Shown in pieces: positions 8,324 to 15,840 of a stretch of 64,000 bases of DNA. Within the stretch, counting starts at the first letter, position 1, and each line of letters opens with the position of its first letter. A program made the translations under genes and the position numbers. Source of the DNA: a virus. Location: positions 17,495-81,494 of the IMG/VR virus record IMGVR_UViG_3300022928_001147. One strand, given 5' to 3'. The notes beneath the pieces are model-generated. The model was not told the DNA's origin, did not search any database, and saw only the letters and a program-made list of their open reading frames with translations.

Positions 8324-8916
8324 GTGTTCTCCATATACAATTGCTTGTTTTTAGGACGCAAAGGATCATTCTCGTTCCATCTATCACTTACTCGTAATTT
8401 AAATGTTATTCCATAAGTTTTAGCTAATGCTTGTGCTGCTTCTATTTGATGTTCATTAAAACTAAAAGGTATAAATTGCCAAACAATATCTTTGCCTAAT
8501 ATTGCACCTAATTTCATTGCTGCCATACTGCTATCAAAGTCTATATTTTTTCTATACATATGTGCAGTATTTTTCAGGCCATCTACGCCAAATACAACTT
8601 TACCATGTGTATAACTATTATAAAATTCTTTCCACCAGTCTAATTTTTTACCACTTCCATTAGTTGCCATAATAAAAAATACATTTTGTGTGTCAAAGAA
8701 TTTTATTATATCAATCAACTTTGGATGATATATCGGATCTCCTAGATTGCCGCTTAACAATACTTTTTTATAATTACCAGACTGAATAACTGTTTTGATA
8801 ACATCAACAGGTAAATCAGTTATTTGTATATTGCCTTTAAGATCTGTGCGCGGACACTTAGGACATTCTAACAAACATCTACGTGTTAATTCAAAATGCA
8901 CTTTTTCACTATACAT
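8320..8916 (-). CDS. Radical SAM core protein, half of a split rSAM/SPASM enzyme
   Basis: 198 residues holding only the catalytic half: CLLECPKC (C14, C18, C21), SGNLGDPIYHP in place of GGEP, MATNGSG and FGVDGLKNTAHMYR. The full-length relatives at 21582-22619 and 22619-23683 continue into a C-terminal SPASM region; this protein stops at LRPKNKQLYMENT, where that region would begin. The missing half is the separate gene just upstream (8909-9205). The ATG at 8916 is chosen; it overlaps the SPASM gene by ATGTATAG and has AAAGG about 10 nt upstream, while a TTG three codons earlier is less likely. The two products presumably associate. Confidence 0.78.
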   Translation of the reverse strand: MYSEKVHFELTRRCLLECPKCPRTDLKGNIQITDLPVDVIKTVIQSGNYKKVLLSGNLGDPIYHPKLIDIIKFFDTQNVFFIMATNGSGKKLDWWKEFYNSYTHGKVVFGVDGLKNTAHMYRKNIDFDSSMAAMKLGAILGKDIVWQFIPFSFNEHQIEAAQALAKTYGITFKLRVSDRWNENDPLRPKNKQLYMENT

Positions 8917-9205
8917 CTTCGACAACCTTTGTTAACGGATTCTTTAAATTATCTGCAATTGCTCCGCAATGTGTTTTACAAGTAGGTCCAGCAGATTCAG
9001 GATTAGCTATTAAATTGTCTATCCAGTTTTTTAAATGTACATTAACAATTTCATCATAGGGCGTTTTTGTTATATCAAATTTATCACATTCAAACTGTTG
9101 ATATTCGTTACGCTCAGGCCTATCACTGAGAAAACAACAAGGACGCACATGCCCTGTTGCAGTAATAAACTGATCTTTCCCTCTTGCACATTTAGGATAA
9201 ATCAT
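8909..9205 (-). CDS. Stand-alone SPASM-like domain, partner of the adjacent radical SAM core
   Basis: 98 residues with six cysteines: C6 (YPKCARG), the pair in VRPCCFL, one in FECDKF, and THC/C in PTCKTHCG. The block from YPKCARG through GHVRPCCFL aligns with the C-terminal SPASM region of the gene at 21582-22619 (IECFSRE...GNVWPCCFL), and the final CKTHCG with its RCSQTC end. This is thus the auxiliary-cluster domain of an rSAM/SPASM enzyme encoded alone and translated before its catalytic half, the reverse of the fused order. It overlaps the methyltransferase stop by ATGA. Confidence 0.7.
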   Translation of the reverse strand: MIYPKCARGKDQFITATGHVRPCCFLSDRPERNEYQQFECDKFDITKTPYDEIVNVHLKNWIDNLIANPESAGPTCKTHCGAIADNLKNPLTKVVEDV

Positions 9206-9828
9206 TGTTTCTCCAATATAAAAAACAAATTTTCAGGATATTCAGTAAGTTTGAAATTATAATTTTTAGCAAATTCTTTCACAGCAATTTCAAGTTCGGG
9301 CCAATCCTTGTTTTTATAGTCGTCGCCACATATAACTTTCGTATCTTTAAAATATTCTAAAACTTTTTTTGTGTGTTCGTAGGTGTGTTCCGAATCGAGA
9401 TATATAGCATCATATGTCGAACAATACTTTTTATAAATGTACTGGTGTGTAGACATCGACGTAACATTAGATAACAATTTATATTTAGGATGATGCTCCA
9501 TTACAAAATTCCAGACTTCTTTATGAGACATATTTTTTAACATATTAACTATGTTCGACCAGATATCCAAATTTTTGCCAAATTTGGGCATTCTATCAGA
9601 ACGAACAAAATCAGGAATTTCTGATGCATCAACATTAAAGGAATCTAACACGTCGTATGTGGTATCGTCAGGCAAAACGTCTAACCACGCCCAAGTACTC
9701 CTTCCAAAAAGCACACCAATTTCTAAAAACTTTGCATTTTTAGGTAGTAGTTTTGCAACTTCTGCGTATCGCTGATGCTGATATATACTTGTAAATCCAG
9801 GGACTTGTCTTGCTTGAATTATTTCCAT
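9202..9828 (-). CDS. Class I SAM-dependent methyltransferase-like protein (tandem copy 1)
   Basis: 208 residues. FLEIGVLFGRSTWAWLD is methyltransferase motif I (E-x-G-x-x-x-G), YDVLDSFNV is the acidic second strand, YDAIYLDSEHTYEHT is the motif of the D/H type seen in sugar O-methyltransferases and TylF-like proteins, and KVICGDDY follows. It is clearly paralogous to the gene at 9941-10573 along the full length, with the same start (MEI..AR.VPGFTS) and end (NLFFILE.Q). A role in methylating a sugar or modified side chain is inferred from the family and setting. The start overlaps the mini-gene upstream. Confidence 0.75.
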   Translation of the reverse strand: MEIIQARQVPGFTSIYQHQRYAEVAKLLPKNAKFLEIGVLFGRSTWAWLDVLPDDTTYDVLDSFNVDASEIPDFVRSDRMPKFGKNLDIWSNIVNMLKNMSHKEVWNFVMEHHPKYKLLSNVTSMSTHQYIYKKYCSTYDAIYLDSEHTYEHTKKVLEYFKDTKVICGDDYKNKDWPELEIAVKEFAKNYNFKLTEYPENLFFILEKQ

Positions 9829-9944
9829 TTAGTAGTCCTCACGTCACTATCAGCTCCGCCGCTTAAACGAATTCCTATTCCTTTATGCTGTGCAGCATCT
9901 AAAGGAATATTAATAGTAGAATTATTATAACGATACACAGTCAT
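9819..9944 (-). pseudogene. Collapsed mini-gene: PP-loop ATPase head fused to radical SAM tail
   Basis: A 41-codon frame that keeps the array's coupling: its ATG overlaps the upstream methyltransferase stop (ATGA) and its TAA overlaps the next methyltransferase start. Residues 24-34 (GIRLSGGADSD) contain the ATP-binding SGG.DS loop, comparable to VRLSGGFDSAV of the intact PP-loop gene at 13791-14546. The last eight residues, DVRTTKWK, match the end DVRATKWR of the radical SAM gene at 10564-11607, and the DNA there matches too. The simplest reading is an in-frame deletion that joined the beginning of one gene to the end of another. Nothing catalytic remains. Confidence 0.7.
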
Positions 9945-10573
9945 TGATTTTCCAATATAAAAAATAAATTTTTACGATGTTCAGTAAGTTTAAAATTATA
10001 TTTTTTAGCAAATTCTTTTACAGCTTTTTCTACGCCTGGCCAATCTGGATTACCATAATCGTCCCCACATATAACTTTAGTATTTTTAAAGTGCTCTAGA
10101 GTTTGCATTACACCGTCATAAGATTGATTAGCATCTATAAATATAGCATCGTAATTAACTCCGTATTCGTCTTGAATATACTGCTGAAGACGCATTGTCA
10201 ATACAAATTTAACTATATGAAACTTAGGATGATGTTGTAATACAAAATTCCAAACTTCTCTATGAGACATCGTTTTTAATAAATTAGCTATACCTTCCCA
10301 GCAATCTAAATGATTTCCAGGAGTTGACGGTTTTCTACCAGCATTTTTATTAAATTCTGGTATATCTTCTGGTCCAATATCAAATTTGTCCAATGCATCA
10401 TAGTGTGCATCTCCAGGCAATGCATCTAACCACGCCCAAGAGCTCCTACCAAGGGAAACTCCTATTTCTAAAAATCTAGGTTTCTCAGGTAATAAGTCAA
10501 CTACATCTTTATATAATTTGTGTTGATACATGCTAGTAAACCCAGGCACATATCGTGCTAAAGTTATCTCCAT
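9941..10573 (-). CDS. Class I SAM-dependent methyltransferase-like protein (tandem copy 2)
   Basis: 210 residues, paralog of the gene at 9202-9828: FLEIGVSLGRSSWAWLD (motif I), YDALDKFDIG, MSHREVWNFVLQHHPKF, YDAIFIDANQSYDG and KVICGDDYGNPDWPG. The start overlaps the radical SAM gene upstream by 10 nt, and the other copy has the same relation to the tail fragment in the mini-gene between them. This shows that the duplicated unit was radical SAM plus methyltransferase. The central part (residues 80-150) differs most from its twin, so substrate choice may have changed. Confidence 0.75.
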   Translation of the reverse strand: MEITLARYVPGFTSMYQHKLYKDVVDLLPEKPRFLEIGVSLGRSSWAWLDALPGDAHYDALDKFDIGPEDIPEFNKNAGRKPSTPGNHLDCWEGIANLLKTMSHREVWNFVLQHHPKFHIVKFVLTMRLQQYIQDEYGVNYDAIFIDANQSYDGVMQTLEHFKNTKVICGDDYGNPDWPGVEKAVKEFAKKYNFKLTEHRKNLFFILENQ

Positions 10574-11607
10574 TTTGTTGCCCTTACATCATGGCTACAG
10601 AAACAATGCTTGACTTTGCACACTGTGGGTTCTACAGTCCAATCAAAAGTTGTACAATTATCAGTTAAATAATTGCCAAACACTTTTCCCTGTCTACAAC
10701 TAGCATCGGCACTAACCATTCCATTAGAACCTATATAGAGAACATCTATACCTACATTACACTTCCAGCCAGTCCAAGAATTTTCACCCGATGCGGCCAT
10801 TGCTTCAGGTATAGATTTAATATAATCTGTTTCATTATATCGAAATGTAATACCACTGCCCATACTTGTAGACTGTTTGCGTATAATAGTGTTGTCTTGG
10901 CGCAACCATTCTAACTGTTCTTGAGTATAAGTCACCATCCTTAAATGACTTCCTATATCGTCACTTTTATAATTTTCTCTAATTGGTTTTTTAGCAAGTA
11001 CAGCAAACGTACCTTTTTCTTTTAGCAATTCGTATGTTTCAACAACATACTCCCATTTACTAGCAAGTGCAAGAACAAGAGCTCCTGTTTTAACACCTTT
11101 CGAATCTAATAGATTACACACTTCTAAACAATGATCTTTGTCTGCAAATTCAGGATGAAAGCTATATACGATATCAGAAAACATTCCGCCATACTGGTCC
11201 CACCAACGCACTGACCTTGCTCCGTTGGTAACTAGTCTTACATAATTGTTATCGTACTTTTTAAGTTCTGTAACAAATTTCTCAATGTCTTTCCATACTG
11301 TAACTTCACCGCCTATAAGTTCCCATACTATAGAAGTCTTGTGTTCTTTGTATACTCGATTAATTTCAGCAACAATTTCTAGTGCCTTTTCTACAGGGGG
11401 CCAAGGATTAGTAGCACCGTAGTGCTCAGGTGTACAATAGCTACATTTATAAGTGCAAGTATTTCCTAGCGCCCAATTAATACTAAGTGTATTTGACTTT
11501 CTGTTATAACTTTTAATTACATCAACAGGAAGCTCGCCAGCAGCAACTCTTGTTCTAAAATCGTCACGCTGATCTCCCCACAATGTTATTAAGTTGTTAT
11601 ATTCCAT
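10564..11607 (-). CDS. Radical SAM protein with C-terminal SPASM-like cysteines (CSYC type)
   Basis: 347 residues. CTYKCSYC (C51, C55, C58) sits in LGNTCTYKCSYCTPEHYG, IGGEVTVWKD replaces the usual GGEP, and RLVTNGARS follows. The tail has cysteines in GWKCNVGID, SADASCRQG, NCTTF and CKVKHCFC. It resembles the genes at 3504 and 26158. The ATG at 11607 is used, with AAGGG 8 nt upstream; a TTG one codon earlier also opens the frame. It overlaps the upstream gene by 11 nt and the methyltransferase by 10 nt. Likely a peptide or sugar-modifying enzyme working with the methyltransferase that always follows it. Confidence 0.85.
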   Translation of the reverse strand: MEYNNLITLWGDQRDDFRTRVAAGELPVDVIKSYNRKSNTLSINWALGNTCTYKCSYCTPEHYGATNPWPPVEKALEIVAEINRVYKEHKTSIVWELIGGEVTVWKDIEKFVTELKKYDNNYVRLVTNGARSVRWWDQYGGMFSDIVYSFHPEFADKDHCLEVCNLLDSKGVKTGALVLALASKWEYVVETYELLKEKGTFAVLAKKPIRENYKSDDIGSHLRMVTYTQEQLEWLRQDNTIIRKQSTSMGSGITFRYNETDYIKSIPEAMAASGENSWTGWKCNVGIDVLYIGSNGMVSADASCRQGKVFGNYLTDNCTTFDWTVEPTVCKVKHCFCSHDVRATKWR

Positions 11608-13006
11608 CAAAAATACCCTTCATTTCTGGAAAAGTTTCATAAAAACTATTTCCTCTATGTGCATCGTTGAGTTCTAAGAATTCTTTCATTTCAGGTAGTC
11701 GAACACTCCAGTCCTCGCTTTCCATAAATTTTAACATGCCTTCTAAACGACTGATGCCATAACTTGCTGCGAGCCAATCGTCTTTAGTAACTTTGCCTTT
11801 ATGCCATTCAGGAATACCTTTTTCCCAGTTAGCTTCCCACCATGGATAAAATTCTTCATACTTTTTGCGACATGCTGCTTTAAATTCTTTAGGCAAGACT
11901 TTAACATTAAGATGAGGTGGATGATAAACAAAGTGATAATTTACCGCACCTGCACCAAACGGCCACATGTTGATTTTCTTGAATCCTTCTTCTAACTTCC
12001 AACGAATAAAATCAGGAATGTAATAGATGTTTAATGCTTGTACTGCACATGCAATTGTAATTTCAGTGTTTGACGGCGTTTGTGTGTCTAAAATGTGAAA
12101 CACTTCTTTAGTTCGTTCCCATTTACTAGGATAGCGTATATAGTCATTCATTTCGTGTATACTGTCTACACTATAATGGAACCGCACAAGTTTAAACTCT
12201 TTCCAGAGATCAAACAAATCTTCACGCCATTCTACACCATTTGAGTTGTAGCGTAATTCAAGGTTTTTAGCATAGCCCATTTTAATAGCATGTTCAAGAA
12301 TCTCATAGTGTTCTTCAATAATAAGACTTTCGCCGCCAGCAAAATAAATTTGTTGCATGCTTGGCATCTGTTCATAGAACTGTTTCCAAAATGTAGGATT
12401 TTGTTTATGCCAATTGTAACTACTACCATTGTAGCTGCCTTTGTCCTGCCATTGCATTGTTTCTTTTAGACTTGCATTTTCTACAGCAGGAAAGATTGCT
12501 TTATAATCTTTGATCCATCCCGAGCTGTCGTGCGGGCTACACATAATACATGCTAATTGGCACTTAGTTCCGAATCGCAAATCAATATATGCAAGCTGGG
12601 GAGGAACACTTCCGTCTTCTTTAGTATCAGCAATTAATTTATCAACATCAACACGCTGACTCCAATACTTAGTTTCCCACATACGCTTTGAATTATGTCC
12701 AGCAGCTTCTTCTTTGTAGCATTTTAAACAACTAGGCGGTTTTTCTCCTGCAAGCATTTGCTTACGCACGTTTTTCATATATGTGCTGTTCCAAGCAGTT
12801 TCAAAATCGCTTACGTTTAAGTTGTTAGGTTTGCCGTCTTCTGTTTTAAGAATACCAACTTGGCCGCCGTGTTCTTTGTCATTAGTTGCACCTACACTGC
12901 TTGCATTTGCAGTACAGCATACTCGCATACTACCATCTGGTCGAGTACTAAGATGCACCCACGGCAATAAACAAAATGTGTTAGAGGGTAATTTGTGATC
13001 AGACAT
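11597..13006 (-). CDS. Radical SAM protein with N-terminal twitch-like cysteine domain (largest paralog)
   Basis: 469 residues. N-terminal C12 (FCLLPWVHLST), C30-C31 (MRVCCTA) and C93/C96 (SCLKCYKEEAAG). Core CQLACIMC (C149, C153, C156), SSGWIKDY, YFAGGESLIIEEHYE, YNSNGVEW and HYSVDS. The tail DAHRGNSFYETFPEMKGIF is the family's C-terminal signature. Note GGES instead of GGEP. A long insertion around residues 170-200 with several Trp distinguishes it from the shorter copies; the gene at 14533 has a comparable insertion. The start overlaps the mini-gene at 12999-13091 by eight nucleotides. Confidence 0.87.
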   Translation of the reverse strand: MSDHKLPSNTFCLLPWVHLSTRPDGSMRVCCTANASSVGATNDKEHGGQVGILKTEDGKPNNLNVSDFETAWNSTYMKNVRKQMLAGEKPPSCLKCYKEEAAGHNSKRMWETKYWSQRVDVDKLIADTKEDGSVPPQLAYIDLRFGTKCQLACIMCSPHDSSGWIKDYKAIFPAVENASLKETMQWQDKGSYNGSSYNWHKQNPTFWKQFYEQMPSMQQIYFAGGESLIIEEHYEILEHAIKMGYAKNLELRYNSNGVEWREDLFDLWKEFKLVRFHYSVDSIHEMNDYIRYPSKWERTKEVFHILDTQTPSNTEITIACAVQALNIYYIPDFIRWKLEEGFKKINMWPFGAGAVNYHFVYHPPHLNVKVLPKEFKAACRKKYEEFYPWWEANWEKGIPEWHKGKVTKDDWLAASYGISRLEGMLKFMESEDWSVRLPEMKEFLELNDAHRGNSFYETFPEMKGIFDGI

Positions 13007-13091
13007 ATTTTTTAAACCTTTTATTTAAATTTAGTAAGTTGGTTTTTCTAATGTTATCTACTGTATTGTAACATAATGGCGGTTTATTCAT
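12999..13091 (-). pseudogene. Collapsed mini-gene: radical SAM head fused to radical SAM tail
   Basis: A 30-codon frame whose ATG overlaps the SGNH hydrolase stop (ATGAATAA) and whose stop overlaps the next radical SAM start (ATGTCTGA). The first eight residues (MNKPPLCY) look like the N-terminus of an N-twitch radical SAM protein (compare MIQDKPLCY of the gene at 18377-19519). The remainder, TVDNIRKTNLLNLNKRFKKYV, is that family's C-terminal signature (compare LDAVRQTNLVDIDERFKDYV). Everything between, including all catalytic cysteines, is absent. Read as an in-frame internal deletion of a former radical SAM gene. The frame is open further upstream inside the hydrolase gene, but that part is not homologous. 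Confidence 0.68.
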
Positions 13092-13692
13092 TAATTCTCT
13101 CTTTGATTTCTTGATAAAGGAGTCGCCCAAACTCTTTATGACCAGCTGGTCCTGGGTGGCTATTATCCAATGCTTTCGGATGCTCTCGACGTATTTTATT
13201 AATACTTGTTCTACACAATTGAACATCATTCCAATTAAAATCGTGTTTATACATCCCAGATCCAAAAGCATGAAAATTTAATATGTTTCGTTTAGTTAAA
13301 AAATAATGAGCATAATTAAGTCTAGTGTACATGTCTACCTTCATATCATAAAAATCATGGACATTGCGGTAAAAAAATCTAGATGTTTTGTCGGTTTGCC
13401 AAGCATTAATATGTTTTATACCATCTTCAGTTATAATACAATACCTGTCAAAATGAGACCATAATACAACTACCATGTCTTCATCTTGATAATTAAAATT
13501 TTGTAGGTTGTATAAAATTTCTTTATTACTTGATCCAGATACTGCACAATTAACAAGTTCTCTGTTAAGACGATTTGCAACTTCATTCGGCCATGCAAAC
13601 TTGCTTGGCAGACTTCCATTATGGCCATTTTCCCAACAATCTTCTAAACCAGTGCCGTATGTTAAACTGCATCCAAATGTAATTAACCTCAT
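13084..13692 (-). CDS. SGNH/GDSL-like hydrolase
   Basis: 202 residues. The nucleophile block is FGCSLTYG at residues 6-13, the oxyanion block is SGSSNKEI, a third block is VVLWSHFDR, and the catalytic Asp-His block is LDNSHPGPAGHKEF near the C-terminus. All four SGNH blocks are present, so the enzyme is probably active as an esterase or acyltransferase. No signal peptide. The start at 13692 is chosen over one five codons upstream because GAAGAG lies 7 nt before it. Different in sequence from the SGNH gene at 5335-6099 apart from the blocks. Confidence 0.77.
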   Translation of the reverse strand: MRLITFGCSLTYGTGLEDCWENGHNGSLPSKFAWPNEVANRLNRELVNCAVSGSSNKEILYNLQNFNYQDEDMVVVLWSHFDRYCIITEDGIKHINAWQTDKTSRFFYRNVHDFYDMKVDMYTRLNYAHYFLTKRNILNFHAFGSGMYKHDFNWNDVQLCRTSINKIRREHPKALDNSHPGPAGHKEFGRLLYQEIKERINE

Positions 13693-13696
13693 AAAT

Positions 13697-13801
13697 TTAC
13701 TCTTCAAATAATTCTTTATATTCGGACACTATGTCAAGTATAGTTTGATTTCTATTTTTGTCTTTCGATGGTAATTTTCTATCAGCTATATTATTTTTCA
13801 T
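13697..13801 (-). pseudogene. Collapsed mini-gene: short head fused to radical SAM C-terminal signature
   Basis: A 34-codon frame; its ATG overlaps the stop of the PP-loop gene. The second half, NRNQTILDIVSEYKELFEE, aligns with the end of the radical SAM gene at 14533-15840 (LRNQNILDIVPEYKGLFNEF). The first part contains DRKLPSKD, which may derive from a start like DHKLPSNT of the gene at 11597-13006, though this head match is short and uncertain. No catalytic residues remain. Interpreted as a third in-frame collapse of an N-twitch radical SAM gene. Confidence 0.6.
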
Positions 13802-14546
13802 AGTTTTTATTTGCCCATTCTCTTTCGTAACACCACCAACATATAGGAGATGTCTTACAAGTTGTTGTAAAATTATCTGTTGCTTCTCTAAGTCCTTCGC
13901 AGCTTCTTGTAATAGATAACATATCTTGCAAAATGCCAAATCGATCTGCTAAGGAAAATACTATTCTTTTATCAAAATTTCTAAAAGGTTCTATTTCATG
14001 ACCAAACTGTTTAGTGTTATGATACACTGACCTTGAATTAGCTATTGCTCCAATTATTAGAGGTACTTGTCTATTTTTTTCAGGATTATGTTTTTCTTCG
14101 CCTATATGTACATCTGGATTTTTTGTTACTCCGTTATACGAAACAACATCAGTGTCTAAATTATAATCTTTAATAATTTTTAATAATAACTCATCCTGTG
14201 CGTTACTATAAATTTTTCCAGTATCGTTATCTAACCACCAATTGTCAACGTCGAGTCGTTGTGTAGGTTTTACATCTAAATTAGGAAATTTGTCTTTGAC
14301 ATAATCTAATATAGTGTCAACTACAGGATACGGATTTGCTTTATCCATAGCTGGATCATTATTAGGATTGTTTATCTTTCTCACAGTTAAAGGATAAATC
14401 GACGGTGATAAGTTATTTTCGTTCAACAGAAATGCAATAGTGTATAACATTACTGCACTATCAAATCCGCCACTTAGCCGTACGATTATATTAGAACAAT
14501 CAAGTTTAAAGGCCACCTTTCCATAAGCAGTTTTATAAAAATTCAT
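13791..14546 (-). CDS. PP-loop ATPase, QueC-like
   Basis: 251 residues. The PP-loop SGGFDS at residues 25-30 (VRLSGGFDSAVML) binds ATP and marks the adenylating N-type ATP pyrophosphatase superfamily. The C-terminus has four cysteines (RSCEG, TTCKTS, ICWWCYEREWA) like the zinc site of QueC, the 7-cyano-7-deazaguanine synthase. The middle does not clearly match QueC, and no other preQ0 genes are visible, so DNA or tRNA deazaguanine synthesis is not supported; amidation or thiolation of a carboxylate is a broader possibility. The start at 14546 is used because AAAGGA lies 7 nt upstream; it overlaps the upstream gene by 14 nt. Confidence 0.65.
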   Translation of the reverse strand: MNFYKTAYGKVAFKLDCSNIIVRLSGGFDSAVMLYTIAFLLNENNLSPSIYPLTVRKINNPNNDPAMDKANPYPVVDTILDYVKDKFPNLDVKPTQRLDVDNWWLDNDTGKIYSNAQDELLLKIIKDYNLDTDVVSYNGVTKNPDVHIGEEKHNPEKNRQVPLIIGAIANSRSVYHNTKQFGHEIEPFRNFDKRIVFSLADRFGILQDMLSITRSCEGLREATDNFTTTCKTSPICWWCYEREWANKNYEK

Positions 14547-15840
14547 TAAATAATCCTTTATATTCTGGAACAATATCCAAAATATTTTGGTTTCTTAAAT
14601 TGTCTAATTTAACTGTGTAATCAATAAAGTTTGACAATTTGTCGCTTTCGTCTTTCCCTTGCATGTAGTTACTTATACTATCAAGTATCTTGCAAGCACG
14701 TTTATTGGTAGCATCGTCAAAATTATCAAATGTTGTCTTACATTTTTCATAATGTGCAACTATGTCATCTTTAATATCCTGAGGCAATACTCTTACACTG
14801 CTGTACCAAGGCTTGTGACACATATGATGTGACATAATTTTAATATTCTTTCCTGCTCCTATGCGTTTGAATTCTTGTTTGACTATCCAGTTAATAAATT
14901 CTGGAATGTGATATACGTTTAAGTTTGTAACAGTACACGCTATCCAAGCATCTACATTAGGAAGAGTATCAACTATTTTTAAATTCTTTTCTATTGCACT
15001 CCATTTAGCAGGGTAACGTTGGTATTCTAATACTTTCCCCATACCGTCGATGCTTGCACCAATTTTTATTCTTTTAAACTTTTCCCATAACACTAATACC
15101 TTAGTAGGAATGTTAGTTAAATTAGTATTGTATTCTATAGTTATGCGATGAGCATTATTACTATCAATACACTTTTGTAAAAACTCATAATGGCGTTCTA
15201 TCATTAGAGGTTCGCCACCTGCCATGTAAACATGTTCAATGTTTTTTATGTTCGATTCAATATGTTCCCAGAAAGTTGTACTATAGTGCCAATCATACGC
15301 ATCTGTAACCCATCTGCCATTCTCATTTTTCTCAAGTGTAACCTTGCCATGTGTGTCATCCCATTTATTACCGTACATGTTAACCCAGTCTTTATACCAA
15401 GTATGGCTATCTTCAGGGCCGCACATTCGACAAGCTAAATTACATAAATTTCCAAAGCGTAAATCGTAATACACTAACGGATTTTTATCAATATTAATTT
15501 CTCCGTCTACTGTTGTCGAATCAATAATTGAATCAATTGATGTATTCCATATATCATTTTCGTACATCCGTCTACTTCTTAGTCCGCTCTCTTCTTCTTG
15601 TTGACAGCGTGTACAATCGGGGTGCCATTTGCCTTCAAGCATTGTCTTGCGAACGTCTTTAATCAATGCTGCATTGCGGGCTTCGTCTAAAGAATCTGAA
15701 CCTGCGTTATAAGGAACGCCATTGTCTTTCTTTAATGTACCACGGCCGGGTGTAGAGTTCATTTGACAGCAGACTCTTACTGTTCCGTTATTTTGTACTG
15801 CTTGAAAGTTCCAAGGAATAGGACAAAATGTTTTAGGCAT
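14533..15840 (-). CDS. Radical SAM protein with N-terminal twitch-like cysteine domain
   Basis: 435 residues. C6 (FCPIPWNFQ), C24-C25 (VRVCCQM), C76/C79 (DCTRCQQEEESG), then core CNLACRMC (C133, C137, C140) in DLRFGNLCNLACRMCGPEDS, HTWYKDW, MAGGEPLMIERHYEF and GASIDGMG. The tail LDNLRNQNILDIVPEYKGLF is the clearest copy of the family signature and the best match for the mini-gene at 13697-13801. It shares a central insertion and general layout with the gene at 11597. Overlaps of 8 and 14 nt connect it with its neighbours. Confidence 0.87.
   Translation of the reverse strand: MPKTFCPIPWNFQAVQNNGTVRVCCQMNSTPGRGTLKKDNGVPYNAGSDSLDEARNAALIKDVRKTMLEGKWHPDCTRCQQEEESGLRSRRMYENDIWNTSIDSIIDSTTVDGEINIDKNPLVYYDLRFGNLCNLACRMCGPEDSHTWYKDWVNMYGNKWDDTHGKVTLEKNENGRWVTDAYDWHYSTTFWEHIESNIKNIEHVYMAGGEPLMIERHYEFLQKCIDSNNAHRITIEYNTNLTNIPTKVLVLWEKFKRIKIGASIDGMGKVLEYQRYPAKWSAIEKNLKIVDTLPNVDAWIACTVTNLNVYHIPEFINWIVKQEFKRIGAGKNIKIMSHHMCHKPWYSSVRVLPQDIKDDIVAHYEKCKTTFDNFDDATNKRACKILDSISNYMQGKDESDKLSNFIDYTVKLDNLRNQNILDIVPEYKGLFNEFL

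Noticed and set aside
12999-13271. A 90-residue protein extending the mini-gene upstream
   Set aside because: The extra part lies wholly inside the SGNH hydrolase in another frame and shows no homology. Only the last 30 codons carry the family signature.
9819-13801. The three 30-41 residue mini-genes as precursor peptides for the radical SAM enzymes
   Set aside because: Their ends match the C-termini of neighbouring radical SAM proteins and two have recognisable enzyme heads. None has a leader/core layout, so deletion remnants explain them better.
13697-13939. An 80-residue protein extending the third mini-gene upstream
   Set aside because: The upstream part is a shadow of the PP-loop gene. 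The ATG at 13801 gives the same overlap with the preceding stop as seen throughout the array.
13791-14546. Evidence for 7-deazaguanine DNA modification
   Set aside because: One QueC-like protein is not enough; none of the radical SAM genes has QueE features and no other pathway gene is visible.
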